Source of the DNA: Nymphaea colorata
Lineage: Eukaryota > Streptophyta > Magnoliopsida > Nymphaeales > Nymphaeaceae
Assembly (NCBI RefSeq): GCF_008831285.2
Contig: NC_045150.1
Coordinates: 14,429,868 to 14,493,867 of the forward strand
DNA length: 64,000 nt
Direction: 5' to 3'
Positions 35,024 through 47,765 of this stretch are shown piece by piece. The position numbers and the translations under genes were made by a program. The stretch's first letter is position 1. Each line of letters opens with the position of its first letter. Below the pieces are notes generated by a model, which saw only the letters and a list, made by a program, of their open reading frames with translations, ran no database searches and was not told the DNA's origin.

Positions 35024-35930
35024 CAAGCAAAAAAAGTACAAGGGCTACATGCTGCAGTCATAGCTGAGTATTCCCATACCTTATTGCTCTATGCTGCAAT
35101 CAATTCAGTCCGCCAAGAAGGCTGCGTTCCAAGGCAGTGTAGCACGATTTCCTTGCAAAACATGCATTTACATGTATCATTTCAGCCCCACCAAGTAGAA
35201 TTCTCCTTGCTTTATATATATATATATACCAAACTATATAGATTATTTATAAAAGAAACTTTATAACACTTACCAGGGTCTCTCTAACTGTACAGCCCCT
35301 GATTTCTTACTGTCAGCACCCTAGCTCCTTGGCTTTCTTGATCCTCCAAGCTGCGGATAACAGTCACGTGGACCAGTGCCTCTTTGATCCTGATCTTCAC
35401 CCCGAGATGCAGGAAAACAAGGGTTAGCTTTGACTTTTTCCTAATTTCTTACTGCTGGAACCCTTCCCCCTATGGCTGCAGCAAATGGGAACCTGAGGTA
35501 TGGTGTTAAATAAGGCCAATACATGGCGAGCAACACCCACAAATGATTTTTCTCAGGAAGGCTTCTCAGCTGCCCTCAATCATCTTTAGTTTCTTTTAAT
35601 ATTTTCAGTTACCACTTCTACCTGGGTATATATTTGGTAACCCGTTCATTTCTTTCCATGACTGCCCCCTTTATGATATAGTGGACAGTTTCAACTATTT
35701 TTATCAGTTATTGAATCTACCAATTATAGCCTATACTCTTATTAGAATTTTTGTCATAATAAAGAAAAACAAAAAGAAAAACATGGGCATTAAAGCAACA
35801 GTCCGGTTTGAGCCAGAAGTATTGTTTAGAAGGCGATCAGTTCTTAGAGATGATGTTAGCAACCATCAGTTTGTTTGATCAACTTTCAAAGGTCGGGAGT
35901 TATAATAAAAATTTTGGCTTTTCGTATTGT
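34700..35930. other. unassigned AT-rich DNA
   Basis: No gene or recognised element. Contains short TA/TATG runs near 34990-35025 and 35214-35228. Whether the copia 3' end was lost by deletion at about 34700 cannot be decided from this stretch. Confidence 0.4.
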
Positions 35931-37080
35931 TTTGGCTGCAAGAATGATATGTATAGAGGGATAAAATTTTGATATAGAAAGCATATTTAGATGGGTGCTT
36001 TGTGATGTTAGAGGTACTTTCCTTCCAGTTTTCACTTTTCACCTGTACAAATCACACCTTAGGCATGCAATATATTGGATCATATAGATATATAGCCCTC
36101 CACGTACGTCACTAAAATGATCTCAAATGCCCACCTAAGCAAGAAATTAAGTCTAAGGTCGCCTACGTTCTTTAGAGAGAACTTCACCGTTGACCTTCAG
36201 TGTCGAAAATTCAAGCCGCATCGATTGAAGAATAGGCGAGCGACATCCCATGACAACGCTGGTGGCTAAAGTGCAGTTTCTCCTCCTCCACCAACCCCCT
36301 CTCCTCTTTCTTCTTCTTCAGCCACTTGAATCTGTGGAACTGGTCAATGCCCGATATGAGATATGGGATCGAGCTGCAGCACACTTCTGTGGATCCACAA
36401 GTATACAATATCATAGGAAAAAAGATGAAGGTTGGGTTATTTCTGAATTCTTTAATGGCATACTATGTCTATTTTACACTTTTAAATTTTTTCATAACCT
36501 TTTTTTACCCTTTTAAAATGTTCCTTTTCTACTATAAAAAGAGATATTTTGGTCATTATGTACCCATATACACAATTTTTTTACATATAACCTGTTTTGA
36601 CAACCCGTTTCTACAGGATGTATATATATATATATATAATCAAACTTCTTTGTCATCATTTTCTTACAAGATATATCTTCTCTATATAGAGTACCTTCTT
36701 GGACCGGACACTCTCTTTTTCTCTATGACTGTTTTGTTAATGCAAATATGTTCGTGTTGTCCCATGTCCACCCGAACTCAGCTGAACGCTCTCCACTCAT
36801 TGCTCTCATCATGAGCAAATGTGATCACCCTCTTTCTCTCTATCATTCTCTCTCTCGCTCTCTCTGATTTGGCCTGATTTGTTTTTTTATTCTCGAACAA
36901 CTCTTAAGGTGGAAAGATTAACAGAAGATGTGGTCAGAAAAAGAGACATGCATGGAATATTCTTCTAGATCTTTCTTTCTTTGACAAGTAGCCTAAACCA
37001 GTGTTGTTAGAGGTGCACACCTGCATGAGGTCGCTGTGCATCACCTAGAAGAACGCCTCAAAACATCTGAGTGATGCATC
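35930..37080. repeat. partial F1 copy, first part
   Basis: Parallels 44130-45400: shared ggcatgcaatatattggatc, the cgacatcccatgacaa block (also at 2040, 17440), the aaaaagatg..gggtt block, the tgcaaatatgttcgtgttgt phrase, the CT tract near 36833-36865 and the acctagaagaa(c/t)gcctca phrase. It is more diverged than A, B and C are from each other. Confidence 0.75.
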
Positions 37081-37130
37081 ATTGACCTAATTAAGGTGTG
37101 TGGTATGACGACCTAATAAAGGTGTGCGGC

Positions 37131-37166
<36 letters not shown>

Positions 37167-37330
37167 CTTTGTGTGTGTGTATATTGAAATCGGGCAGATA
37201 TTTTTGTGCTCAAATGGTTATTTTGTATCATTAAAACTGCTGTAAAAGTTTTATTCCATTATTTAAAACCATGGTCAAGCAACTGATTGTTGCAAATGCA
37301 TCTTTTGATGGATTGAGGTGACAATCACCT
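37081..37330. repeat. F2 fragment with TA tract
   Basis: Contains two copies of ctaat(t/a)aaggtgtg(t/c)gg in 37086-37130, a TA tract, and text parallel to 42460-42595 and 21715-21810 (ccatggtcaagcaa, tgcaaatgcatctttt). Confidence 0.6.
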
Positions 37331-37690
37331 AGAAGACATTGCTAGGTTGTTGCTTTTGAGAACTCACAGAAAATCCGTGCTGGGGACATCCAGCTACAGC
37401 TTGATAGGGAAGAGCAGCGACCTTTTAGGGTTGAGAGATTTGGAGTTTAAGAAAGCTGTGGCATATAGAGAAAAGTCGACGTCATTAATTGTTTTAGAGC
37501 TACAAAATAAATGGAGACATGCAAAACACGATGTAACTTCGCAAGAAACGCACCAAGATATTTTGGTTAGTTTTGCTGACTGATGGCTATTAGGAAATAT
37601 CTGTAACATTGAGCTGTGCTAGATTTGTCAACAAGAGGAAAATGTCTAATTCCTTTAAACTGAAGTTTTAGATCCATGTGCCATCTGTAT
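37331..37690. other. unassigned stretch with a small open frame
   Basis: A plus-strand frame at 37347-37583 (contains LGLRDLEFKKAVAYREKSTS) has no recognised family and no support beyond openness. It is not repeated elsewhere in the window. I do not call it a gene. Confidence 0.3.
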
Positions 37691-37699
37691 TTGAAGTTG

Positions 37700-39460
37700 G
37701 CATACATGGTTTTGTATTTTCTGGTGGAAGATTTGGATCATTCCCAATTAAGTCTTCTTTCCTAAAGCACGTTTTGTTTTCCACCACTTATTGCAAACCC
37801 TAAGAATGGAGCTTTTAGCTATCCTAAGGGATTTCTCGCTGTCGGATTGGTTCCTCTCTTCTTCTCTGCTGCTTCTATTTTCTTTTGTTTCATCCTTTTT
37901 TTTTTGAGTTGTATTGTGGCTTCCATTACTCTTTGGATGTTTTTAGTTTCATTTAATACACGCTCTCTCTCTCTCTCTCTCTCTTGTGTGCATGTGCATA
38001 TATATGTATATATAAATAACATACCACTTAGGTAAGGGACAGAAGCCGGGCCTATTAAAATTTCTTTTCTTTATAACTTAGCACTATCTTAAAATATATT
38101 TGGTGATAAACATACATTAAGTTAATTATTTTTTATTTTATTAATATACCATAATAATTAAAAAAGGAATGGCACTTATAACATCAAAATTTTAATAGTA
38201 GAAAAATTACTTTTTTTTATAAATGTAATTTGAACTTAAACATTGTTTAGATTAAATTAGTGTTTATAATGAAGACATTAGGAGATTCATATTTTGTTCA
38301 GAACACTTTTTAACACAAATATAAGAGGTGTGTTGGTTTTTGTTTGTGATCGAAGTAGTGTGTGTGTGTGTATATATATATACATATATGTATATATATA
38401 TAATGTAAGAGGTCTGTTGGATTTTGTTTGTGATCCAAGTAAGGTGTGTGTGTGTATATATATATATATATAATTTTCAATGACAGTGCTATCTCTTTTA
38501 TAACAAAAAATATTGAGAAAAGTCTTATCAATGTTAATTATTTGTTTCTATTCAACAGGGTGGTTCCCTTCTTTTTTGACTTCTCCACCACTAAAAGTGA
38601 AGTATGGTCGAAGAAAGAAATAAAGTGACAGCTCCACTCATTTTGAGTTCTTATGCACGTCTAGAGAGAGGGGGAGAGAGAGAGAGGGGGAGGAGAGAGA
38701 GCAAACAAAAAGATGGAATTCCTTCCGGCATTAGCTAGTGACGATCGGAAACCATGAAGGTTCATGAGGACCGTGGGTAGGTACTGTGAATAGGTTTAAA
38801 ATAGGGAAGGGAAGCTGGTCGATCAAGGCAGAGCATCTTTCAAATGTGGTTTCATTAGCATATGTGTTTTCTATATGCTTTTGTGGTGATGCTGCTTTGT
38901 GTTGAAGTCGGTGATATACGTGAGAGACTTCCTTCATAAAAAAGGACAAAAAGTTGCGGAAACTTGTTCTTCTGCTTGAAGAGCCACATTTAGCACATGT
39001 TGAATCATATAAATTAGACTGTCAATTGCTTCTGATGTAACAGATTTGGATTTTTCATGTTGCCATGGTATTCATAATTCCTGTCTTTGATAGCCACCAT
39101 ATTGCCATGGGAAGCGCAATCTACCAACTTCACATAAGTATTTTGATTCGAGCCTTTCTATTCCACCTCTAAGTCTGCATCTTTCCCACCAAGACAGGAA
39201 CTTTAATATCAACAATGTCATATCATGTAAATTAATGGTTTCTATTCAACGGGGTCGTTCCTCTCTTTTTCTACTTGTCTACCACTGAAAGTGAAAGTGT
39301 GGTGGAAGGAAGAAACAAAGTAACAGCTCCATGCCCTTTGACTTCTCTTGCATGAAGAGAGCAAGAGAGAGAGACAGAGAGAGCGAGAGACGGGAATTAC
39401 ATGTTTTGTCTTATTTTAAATAGTAGTCTGTGCTGGCGAGTGGAAACGAGAGATGAGCCC
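37700..39460. repeat. partial F1 copy, second part
   Basis: Parallels 6570-7930 and 18525-19930, including the tctggtg(a/g)aagatttggat start, (CT)n at 37964-37984, acataccacttaggtaaggga, and the terminal tagtagtc(c/t)..ctggcgagtgg. It has an internal duplication of the gaggtctgttgg..tgatc(g/c)aagtag block (38325-38360 and 38407-38445) not seen in the other copies. Confidence 0.75.
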
Positions 39461-41480
39461 GACAAATCCTAAGATCTGTTTTAGCACTTCAGGACGTAGT
39501 GGATCCTTCAGTTCCCTTTTTCAACAGTACCGAGGAGTAACCAGTCATTACATAATCAAGATGGTTGAAGTTTTCTTGGGAATAAGATGAATGGTGAAGA
39601 AGTTTAACAACACTGTGATTGTTCTGATTCTCAAGATATAAGGAGCTACAAGTGTACACCAGTAGCAACCTATTTCCCCATGTAACTTCTTATATAAGGT
39701 CATTTCAAACATGCTGGCTCTTAGAGAGAGGCTTTAGTCAACACAATCCCAATTGTGAAATAAATTTTTCGTTGACCTATTATAGCACCTGTTTGGATGG
39801 AGGGAAAGTAGGATAAAAGGAAAAGAATGGAAAGGGAAAGAAAGGATTTGGGAAGAAAAGGAGAGGAAAGAAAATAGAATGAAACAAATTGTTATAAAAT
39901 CTTGTTTGAATAGAAAGAAAAAGAATTGTTCAAACTATGTTTGTGTAGACTACATAAAGGAAAAGAAAGAAATAATTTAAGTTGGTTTACAATAATACCC
40001 CAAAGACTCTAGAACTTATTATGCAAGTAAAATATTTTTGGTTCAGTTATACGGCTGGATTCCAAGGGTCCCATGTCAATCTTTAAAAACCTATTTTATA
40101 TGTAGCATAATATTTATTTATATATATATATATATATGTTTGTTTTCCTTATATAAATTTTAAATAATTTATCACCGTACAATCAACAATGAAAGATAAA
40201 CTTTAGCAACAGAGGACTTACGAATGTAAAACGCCAAGCAAACCAAATATGTTTATGACCTCAGGGTTTATCTATGCAACCATTAACATGTGTGACGGCC
40301 TTCATCTAAGAAAACCATTTATTTCTTGCTTCATATTGATAGGGATCCTTAGATAACTTTATAAGATATAATAATGGTTTCCATAAATTATTTCTTGCCA
40401 TTCATACTTGCATCTCATCAATCATTTCCAATTTTGATCACAAATTGAAAATGTCATGCTATCGTTTAACAAGTGATATCCAATTCTTCATGCGAATGGA
40501 ACTAATATATAGTGAGACCACCGGTGGCAGAGCTAGCAATTTCTGATTGAAGGGCACTTTGTTTAGTTTTAAACTTGAAGGGTCACTCATATGTAAAAGA
40601 AAAAAACAAAAGAAACAATAAAAGTCAATTATGTTTACATATGTAAATAAGGCAAAATTTGTAGGCTGGTGTGGGTAATTGCCCACACCAGCTACAATGT
40701 AACTCTGCCACTGGAGACCACCTTGCGTTACAGATTACCTCTTCATGTTTTACCACATGGCACTTGTATTTGTCACTCGTCATGCGATAAAAATATTTTG
40801 GAGATGAATATTTCAATTTGTTTGACTATTTTGGAAGGCTTGAAGTGAATTGTGGCTGCTGGAAGAAAGGAACATGCTTTTTGAGAGTGACTCTAGCACC
40901 GTTAGAAGCCATTCTTTGGAATTTTTTTAATTTCTTTTGAATTTTGACTATGATGCTATGAGCAGCAGTGATCATCTGAGGAATTTGATGTGAAAGGATG
41001 GAGGCCTCATTGTGGCCTACTCCTTTTGAACATTCAAGAAGGTGAGCCTGCATATGCTGGTGGGGACATTCCACTTGAAGGGAATGAAGACAATGAAGCA
41101 AAATGAGTTTGAATATTATAATGAAGATGAATAAGATGAATAGATAAGTTGCATATTATAAATGTTTGATAATATGATGTAAAAACAGTAAAAAGTTTAT
41201 TGTAAAAGTCTTTAAGACCTCAAATTTATCATGTTTATCATATCTTATCATTATTATGTCTGTAGATGAAGATTTGTGAATTTTTATAATGTGTGTAATA
41301 TTGTGATAAGTTGTTTTATACAGGAAACATTTTTCTTGGTTTTATCAGAATTTATCGCCACTTTTTTTTTTAATTGCGAATGCATTACAAAAATAAATTT
41401 ACAATATGTTACCATACATGTATAGGTTAGCCCGATGAATAAGTGATATGATACTGCTTTTACAATATTCTTTCTTTCTT
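39461..41480. other. unassigned DNA with a purine-rich tract
   Basis: No gene recognised. 39795-39990 is strongly purine-rich (ggatggagggaaagtaggat and similar). A MITE lies at 40522-40713. The rest is AT-rich without repeats seen elsewhere in the window. Confidence 0.4.
40522..40713. mobile_element. hAT-type MITE with intact 8-bp target duplication
   Basis: The ends are cggtggcagagctagca and, reversed from the right, cagtggcagagttaca, an imperfect inverted repeat of the CAGTGGCGGAGCC kind. Both sides are flanked by gagaccac (40514-40521 and 40714-40721), a perfect 8-bp duplication as made by hAT transposases. The interior is non-coding and includes gggtaattgcccacaccagc. A related but decayed piece lies at about 45647-45820 (left end ggtggcaaagctagatattc; interior gtgggcaattgcccaga). 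Confidence 0.8.
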
Positions 41481-41820
41481 CAAATTAAGTTTCCTACAGT
41501 TTCAAGTATTGTCTTATGAGATTGAATAATAACCAGGTGGCCAAATTTGTTCAACAGAATTAAGAGCCTCAAGAGAAGTTGTCTAGGGCACTGGCAAAGA
41601 TTGAGCAGGGAAATAAAGCTCCTACTATCTGGGAGGTTGTTGCATGTGAAGAATTGACAGTCTCATGGGGAGGAGGAGGAAATTTGGTGCAGAAGGCAAT
41701 AAATTGTAGATACATGGGGTGATATAAATCCAAGTTGTTTTCAAGTTGTAGTTCAAATAGAAATTATTTTTAATGATGATTAATTCTAACATTTAATTAA
41801 GAACTTTATTTTGATTTGCA
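41481..41820 (+). other. possible exon fragment, unidentified
   Basis: One frame at about 41575-41710 reads LSRALAKIEQGNKAPTIWEV and continues open through SWGGGGNLVQKAINC. It precedes an F2 copy, as the possible exons at 28145 precede the F2 copy at 29395, so both may descend from one gene piece. The protein is not recognised, and chance openness is possible. Confidence 0.25.
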
Positions 41821-44000
41821 TGCTGGGAAGGCACAAAATGACAAGAAAATGTGGATGAAGCTGGACTAGGGCTAGCTAGATGATAAAATCTTGAAGGGTC
41901 TGGTAATTAATAGCCATAATTTTCTTTCTTAATAAGACCAGAAAAATATGTTATCAATTAAACATTTTCATGATTTGGGTCAAATGACTCATAAATCCAG
42001 TGTTTCTTTGGCCAATGTTTGCCATGAGCCAGACCCAACTAGCATTCAATCGACCATATTTTTTGTGTTAAGACTGAACCAATTCAAAAAATAAGTACAC
42101 TCTATAGAGATCTTCCCTTGTGCCCAGTGAGCAAGAGGAGTATTTCATCCTACCGCTCAACAAGAGGGGTATTTCATCCCTAGACCCAATTCTGTGTCAA
42201 GTGTCCCACAGTTGCAGGTTCATTGAAATTCAACAGAATCAGCCTCTGTGATGGTAAATCCTAAATAAAATGTTCTTATTTCATTGTCAGAAAATAAATA
42301 ATGAATCACGACTAGTTTACACATATAATTGAGCAAGGTCATCTGTAGACTTAGATAATGTTTGTTATTTGTTGGGTTAGGCATCTTCCCAGATAGAAAA
42401 CATACTAGAAGCATCAAACAAAGCAGGGAATATTATATATATATATATATATATATATGAGTGTGTTGAAATTAGGCAGCTATTTCTGTGCTCGGATGGT
42501 TGTTTTGTATTGTTAAAAACTGCCATGAAAGTTGGATTCCATAATTGAAGACCATGGTCAAGCAATTTATCTTTGCAAATGCATCTTTTGTGATGTTTTT
42601 TATTGACACCAAACAAACAAATAACCATCCAGCCATGGAGGTTCATCTTTGAATCACTTGAATATTCAGAAATGATCACGCAAATCCGTTGTTAATCAGC
42701 CATTTTAATTACCCTTAAACAAGTTTAAAGTATGATGACATTCGTTTATTTTCCAGTCAACTTGTACAATAGATGGATCATATGAATATCCCATCAAAGG
42801 AAGTAGGATGGCCCAGCAAAGCAAAATTACTATGACCTTTCAAAAAATTGATTCCTCATGACATGAATAATTTCACGCTAGCCCGCCAACTTATGATCTC
42901 AACCCCTTCTTTAGAGGTGGAGCCAAGACTTTTTGGCTCAAGGGCACATGAGTCGCCGAGCTGGGTCTGATGTGGGGACTATGATGTGACAGCAACTAGG
43001 TCCAGCATCGTCTCAACAATATTGTTGCAGGGCAATGGTGCACAGCAACCCACACTTCGCTTCAATACTTGCCTTCTTACAGCATGTTCACCACTTATTG
43101 TGGTTACCTAAGGAATACGTTAAGATGTCTCTCTTATTGATCAAATGGTGATTGGAATTCTTCAACACAAGAATATTCAAACGCTATTACTTAAAATTGC
43201 TTGGATTGTGGAGAAGGATGCAGAAAACACAAAAAGTTGCATGCAATCCCCGCTAAATGACGCAAAAACTTGTTACATCACTAGCTAATGTCACCAGCCA
43301 CCGTAAGTCCCCGGACAAGATGTTCCAATCTTGGTATCTATAAATTATGACATAGAAAGTGGATTAATTACTGTCATTTGTATATTTAATTACCTATTTG
43401 ATGACTCATGAATAGAACGAGGGGCTCCCTCGACAGTTTCCAAATGCAAAAAAAGCTCTTTGTTTTCACAAGGAGTGGCTGCCGGAAGTTCAGCAGCGCA
43501 ATTGCATTATTATACAAGAATTTTTGTTAGGTACTGGAAAACTATATATTTTAAACTTAGAACATGGTAACTCCTCAACTTGATTGCAAGATAAGCTAAG
43601 CAAGGTTATAATCAATCACCAAAATATGGAGTACATCACTAACTTGTGGAGTTTGGTGCATGTTGGATGGAGAGTGTACGCTTCACGCCTTCAAACTAAC
43701 CAGAGTCCAAAAATCACCAAAATGGTTTTCAGCTAGAGATCAATCTGAAGAAAAATAGAACCCTAAAGGGGTAGTAGGAAAGCCAAATTTCTGACTGGGG
43801 GGTAGTATTAGTTTAACTTTCAACTTTATGGTATATAAAAAAAATTAAAAAAAGAAGTATCAATGACTGGTACGGGAAATTGCTTACAAAATCCGCAATG
43901 CGGCACCACTACTTTTGAGGAGTCATTTGGCAGCAGGGACACTCATACAGTTTTCATAATAAGAACAACCACTAAATAGGTAGACAAAATGGGGGATGCT
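41821..44000. repeat. F2 dispersed duplication, copy 3 (longest)
   Basis: Starts near gaaaatgtggatgaagctgg and runs in parallel with 21240-22830 through acactctatagagatcttcc (42098), a TA tract (42435-42458), ccatggtcaagcaa (42552), the MITE (42913-43065) and ttcttcaacacaagaatatt (43158). 43370-43600 also matches F1 flank at 2565-2800. No coding sequence recognised. Confidence 0.7.
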
Positions 44001-44129
44001 TAGCAGAAGTCTAACCGAGCGTGAGTGACTATACACAATTTCCCTGGATCTCTTTCCTCCAATGAAAAAGACTGAAAACCAGAAAGTGACAAAAAAGAAC
44101 ACATAACAACTATGAACCATGAAGAAGAG

Positions 44130-44655
44130 AAAACAGATCTATTTAGATGGGTGGTTTATGTTACTGCATGCCTAAGAAGGTGCAGTCCTTCCAGTTTTCA
44201 CTTTTAACCTATACAAATCAGACCTTAGGGCATGCAATATATTGGATCATATAGATATGTAGCCGTCCACATACGTCAGCAGAAGTATATCGGATGCCCA
44301 CCTAAGCAAGAAGTTAAGTCTAAGATGTCTGAGAAAACTTGTTCCTATAGATGGATAAGCAAATGCTAGTCCATCAATTCGAGATCCAATTCCAGATTTT
44401 TTAAAGTGATATCTCATCCACAGCATCGCATCGATTGAGAAATCAACAAGCGATATCCCATGACAATAATGGTGGCCAAAGTGCAATTTCTTCTCTCCAC
44501 CGCCTGTAGACCCGAAGCCCCGATATGAGATTGAGTTGCGTGCACATCCGAACGCACAAGTATGCAGTGGAAAAAAGATGGGGTTGGGGTACTTTTGAAT
44601 TTTTTAATAAAATGATGTTTATTTTAGACTTTTTAACTCTTTCATACATACATGC

Positions 44656-44731
<76 letters not shown>

Positions 44732-47027
44732 TATATCCTCTTCTTTGAAGATATGTCTTTTCTATAACACCTTTTCTTGGACTGGGTACTCTCCTTTCAT
44801 TATGGCTGTTACATTATTACAAATATGTTCACGTTGTCCCATGCCACCTGAACTCTAAACCTGGTTATATATGTGTCATACAAATGCAAAAAATTTTTGT
44901 GAACTGGTTATGATGAAAATAGTCCCAATTTACACCGAAAAAAAAATTGGGAAGACAAAAGTGGAAGTAAAAAAAAAAACTATAAAGGACATACCTTTCA
45001 AAAATTACTAAAATGTCCGCTTACTCTTGGGTATGTACTTTGGGTACCCTTAACTGGGCACTCAACTCAATCTACCCGAACTCAGCTGAACACTCTCCAC
45101 TCACTGCCTCTTCATGAGCAACTATCACCACCCTTTCTCTCTCTCTCTCTCTCTCTCTTGCTTTCTGATTTAGCCTGATTTGTTTCTTTATCCTAAAACA
45201 GCTCTTAAGGATGGTAGGAAGATTAATGGACGATGTGGGATATTAGAGAGAGAGAAATGCATGGAATATTCTTGTGTCAGATTTCCATTGCATCCATGGG
45301 TCACATTTTTCTTTCTTTGACAAGTAGCCTAAACCATTGCATCCAGCGTTGTTAGCCGACATGAGGTCTGTGTGCATGACCTAGAAGAATGCCTCAGTAG
45401 GAAGCATATAAATATTAAACATCAATCAAGAAGAAGTTACATGGTTGTCCGGCCATCTGAAGAGCACGGCTGGACGTCGATGGATCGAGCCCAGTTTCTT
45501 GGACGGGCCTGCCCTGATTGTGTTTTGAGAAATCCAGGACTTGTCAAACACAATGAGCAGCCATTGAATCCACAGTTTTTCCAAAGGAAAAGGACCGACC
45601 TCATCGGTTCGCAGTTTGAATGGGTCGCCACAAAACACAGTTACTCGTTGGTGGCAAAGCTAGATATTCAGTGCTGATAGGCAGGCCCTTCAGAAAATCA
45701 GTGGCCGAGGGATGCCATATGCTAATCAGCAAAATAGCTACGGAGCTTTAGCAAGTAAACTAATAATTTTTGTGTGCCTGTGTGGGCAATTGCCCAGACA
45801 AGCCCACATGTTCCTGCATCATTCTTGATAAATAAGAATTGCCTATTGTAATACTTATCAATCCACCTTAATGGTACTTTAATTCTTCATACTCTCACAT
45901 TCTGTTTTTCTCTTGTAAAAGTTGGTTGGAATCAGCCGACTTGAATTGTAGGGGCTCGGCTTGGGTTGATCCAAAGTGTTATACAAATCGGCTAATATTT
46001 ATTTATTTATTCATGTTTACATAGAAGAAACTCTCTTCTTCATAAAACCACCAAGGTGGATGTATTGTACATCGTTCAACTCGAATGTTGTTCTTGCCAT
46101 GGTTTGCAGACAAGAGAAATAACACACTAGAATGTGACAGTGGCCACAAGATTCAAACCTTGAATTCCTTGCATATGAACTGCTTTGCAGCCCAGTTGCC
46201 CTATGTGCCTTGAGGCAATCAGCCAATCTTTATTCAAGTGATTCGGAATGAATCATGATTTAGCCAATTCATCGCCAATCGCCCATTTCAAAGGACGCAG
46301 ATGTGCTTACGGGTTTCTTTCAGTTTCCACTTGATTTTACATGTCATTCAGAGAAATTTCCAAAATATTGACAAAGTAGCTCCCAGCTTGATCTCACTCT
46401 CAAACTGCGGGCCCACACGGACCATCAACAGTCCAGCATCTGCAGTTTGGCATTGTTGAGGAATCGATCAATGACATCATTGGAGTTGGTCAAAGAGGGC
46501 ATCAACAGTTTAACCCAACCAGGGGATGTCAAAGGGTTGGGTAAGGTCCGAGCAAGCTGGCTCTCACCTAAATGAATGTGGGTGAACCGGATCTGGAATA
46601 GCATTAGGCTGGACCAAGGCTTGACAAAGCCGTGCTTGGGGTGACCCAAAGCCTTTATTGGCAGTCCAAGCCTGTTCTGTTTATTTATTGGGCCAGGGCC
46701 TGACCATCAACTTCATGTTTATCTTGTACTCAACCCGATATCTATCCTTATTTGAAATCTTCACTTTTCATTTATTAATTTTTTGAAAACCATTGGGAAT
46801 ATGTCAAGAGTTTGTATGGGAGTCGACTGCTGGCATCATGGCAAAGAATGTGGAAAAAAAAAGTATAAAGGTATGTAATTGGGCCAAGTCGAGCCCCCAA
46901 TACCCGACCCAGGCCAGCTATCCCAGTGAGTTTTTTTATCTGGCCAGTAGGTCAAATGGTCCCAATTGTCCATCTGGTGCCTGACACAGTGCCTACCCTT
47001 AGAGCCAGTCATAGTGTTTTGGCAGCA
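44130..47027. repeat. F1 leader, copy C
   Basis: Parallels 35930-37080 at its start and 8600-10535 afterwards. It contains the TA/CA tract at 44656-44733 and a (CT)n run at about 45136-45159. Against copy B there are about 460 extra bases at 45375-45837, made of a stretch resembling the gypsy LTR (45440-45640) and a decayed hAT-type MITE piece. No gene recognised. Confidence 0.8.
45440..45640 (+). repeat. possible diverged gypsy LTR fragment
   Basis: Shares cggctgga, gcccagtttcttgga, caaacacaatgagcagcca and ccaaaggaaa-ggaccgacc with the U3 part of the LTR at 3280-3480, in the same order but with many differences. Confidence 0.4.
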
Positions 47028-47731
47028 TATATACAGGACTTTTGCTACAAGTTCCCACTGATCTTGTGTGTGTGAGAGGTTTCCCATCATTGAGAACTTT
47101 GGGGTCATGCATTTGAAAGAGGCCTAACTTAAAACCAAACATGGAATCCTTTGCACTCTTTAGATATGATCAAAGTCATTTTGTGCATGAGTTTATAGTA
47201 ATCAAATTAAAATATCATTAGACACCATACAATGGTGCTACTTAGTCTTCACCTATAAAAATTAAAACTACTTAAGATATTACTAGTACTTTTATATCGG
47301 AGAATTCTAGCATGTTGAATGCCCAGTGTTGTTAGGTAATTAAAAGGTTAAAAATCTATGGTTGAAAGCACCTCAAAATGTTGTTGAAATCATGATAAAC
47401 TATTATAAAAACACACTACCACAAACCATAAACCGTTTCTAATACCCCTACAGTGTCTATATTTTAGCAAATAATGTTTTATTTTGAGCAATATGACAAT
47501 ATCTAGCATTCGTCAAATTTGAATCCACACACACACACACATTCAAATTTGTCATTTCTTAGATCTTGTCTTATTACTAAAAATAAAGACCGGTCGCTAA
47601 AGCATGCAGCTGTATTAGCAACAGTGTATCAAATAGTGCCTATTTATGGCACTTTTTTTAATGGTTTATGGGTTTATCAGTGACATATTTTAAATCTATT
47701 AGTCCTCCAACATCCAGAAGATTCAAATGAG

Positions 47732-47765
<34 letters not shown>

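Noticed and set aside
44656-44733. Open frames made of repeated Tyr-Ile and Thr-His in the TA/CA tract
   Set aside because: Microsatellite translation, not protein.
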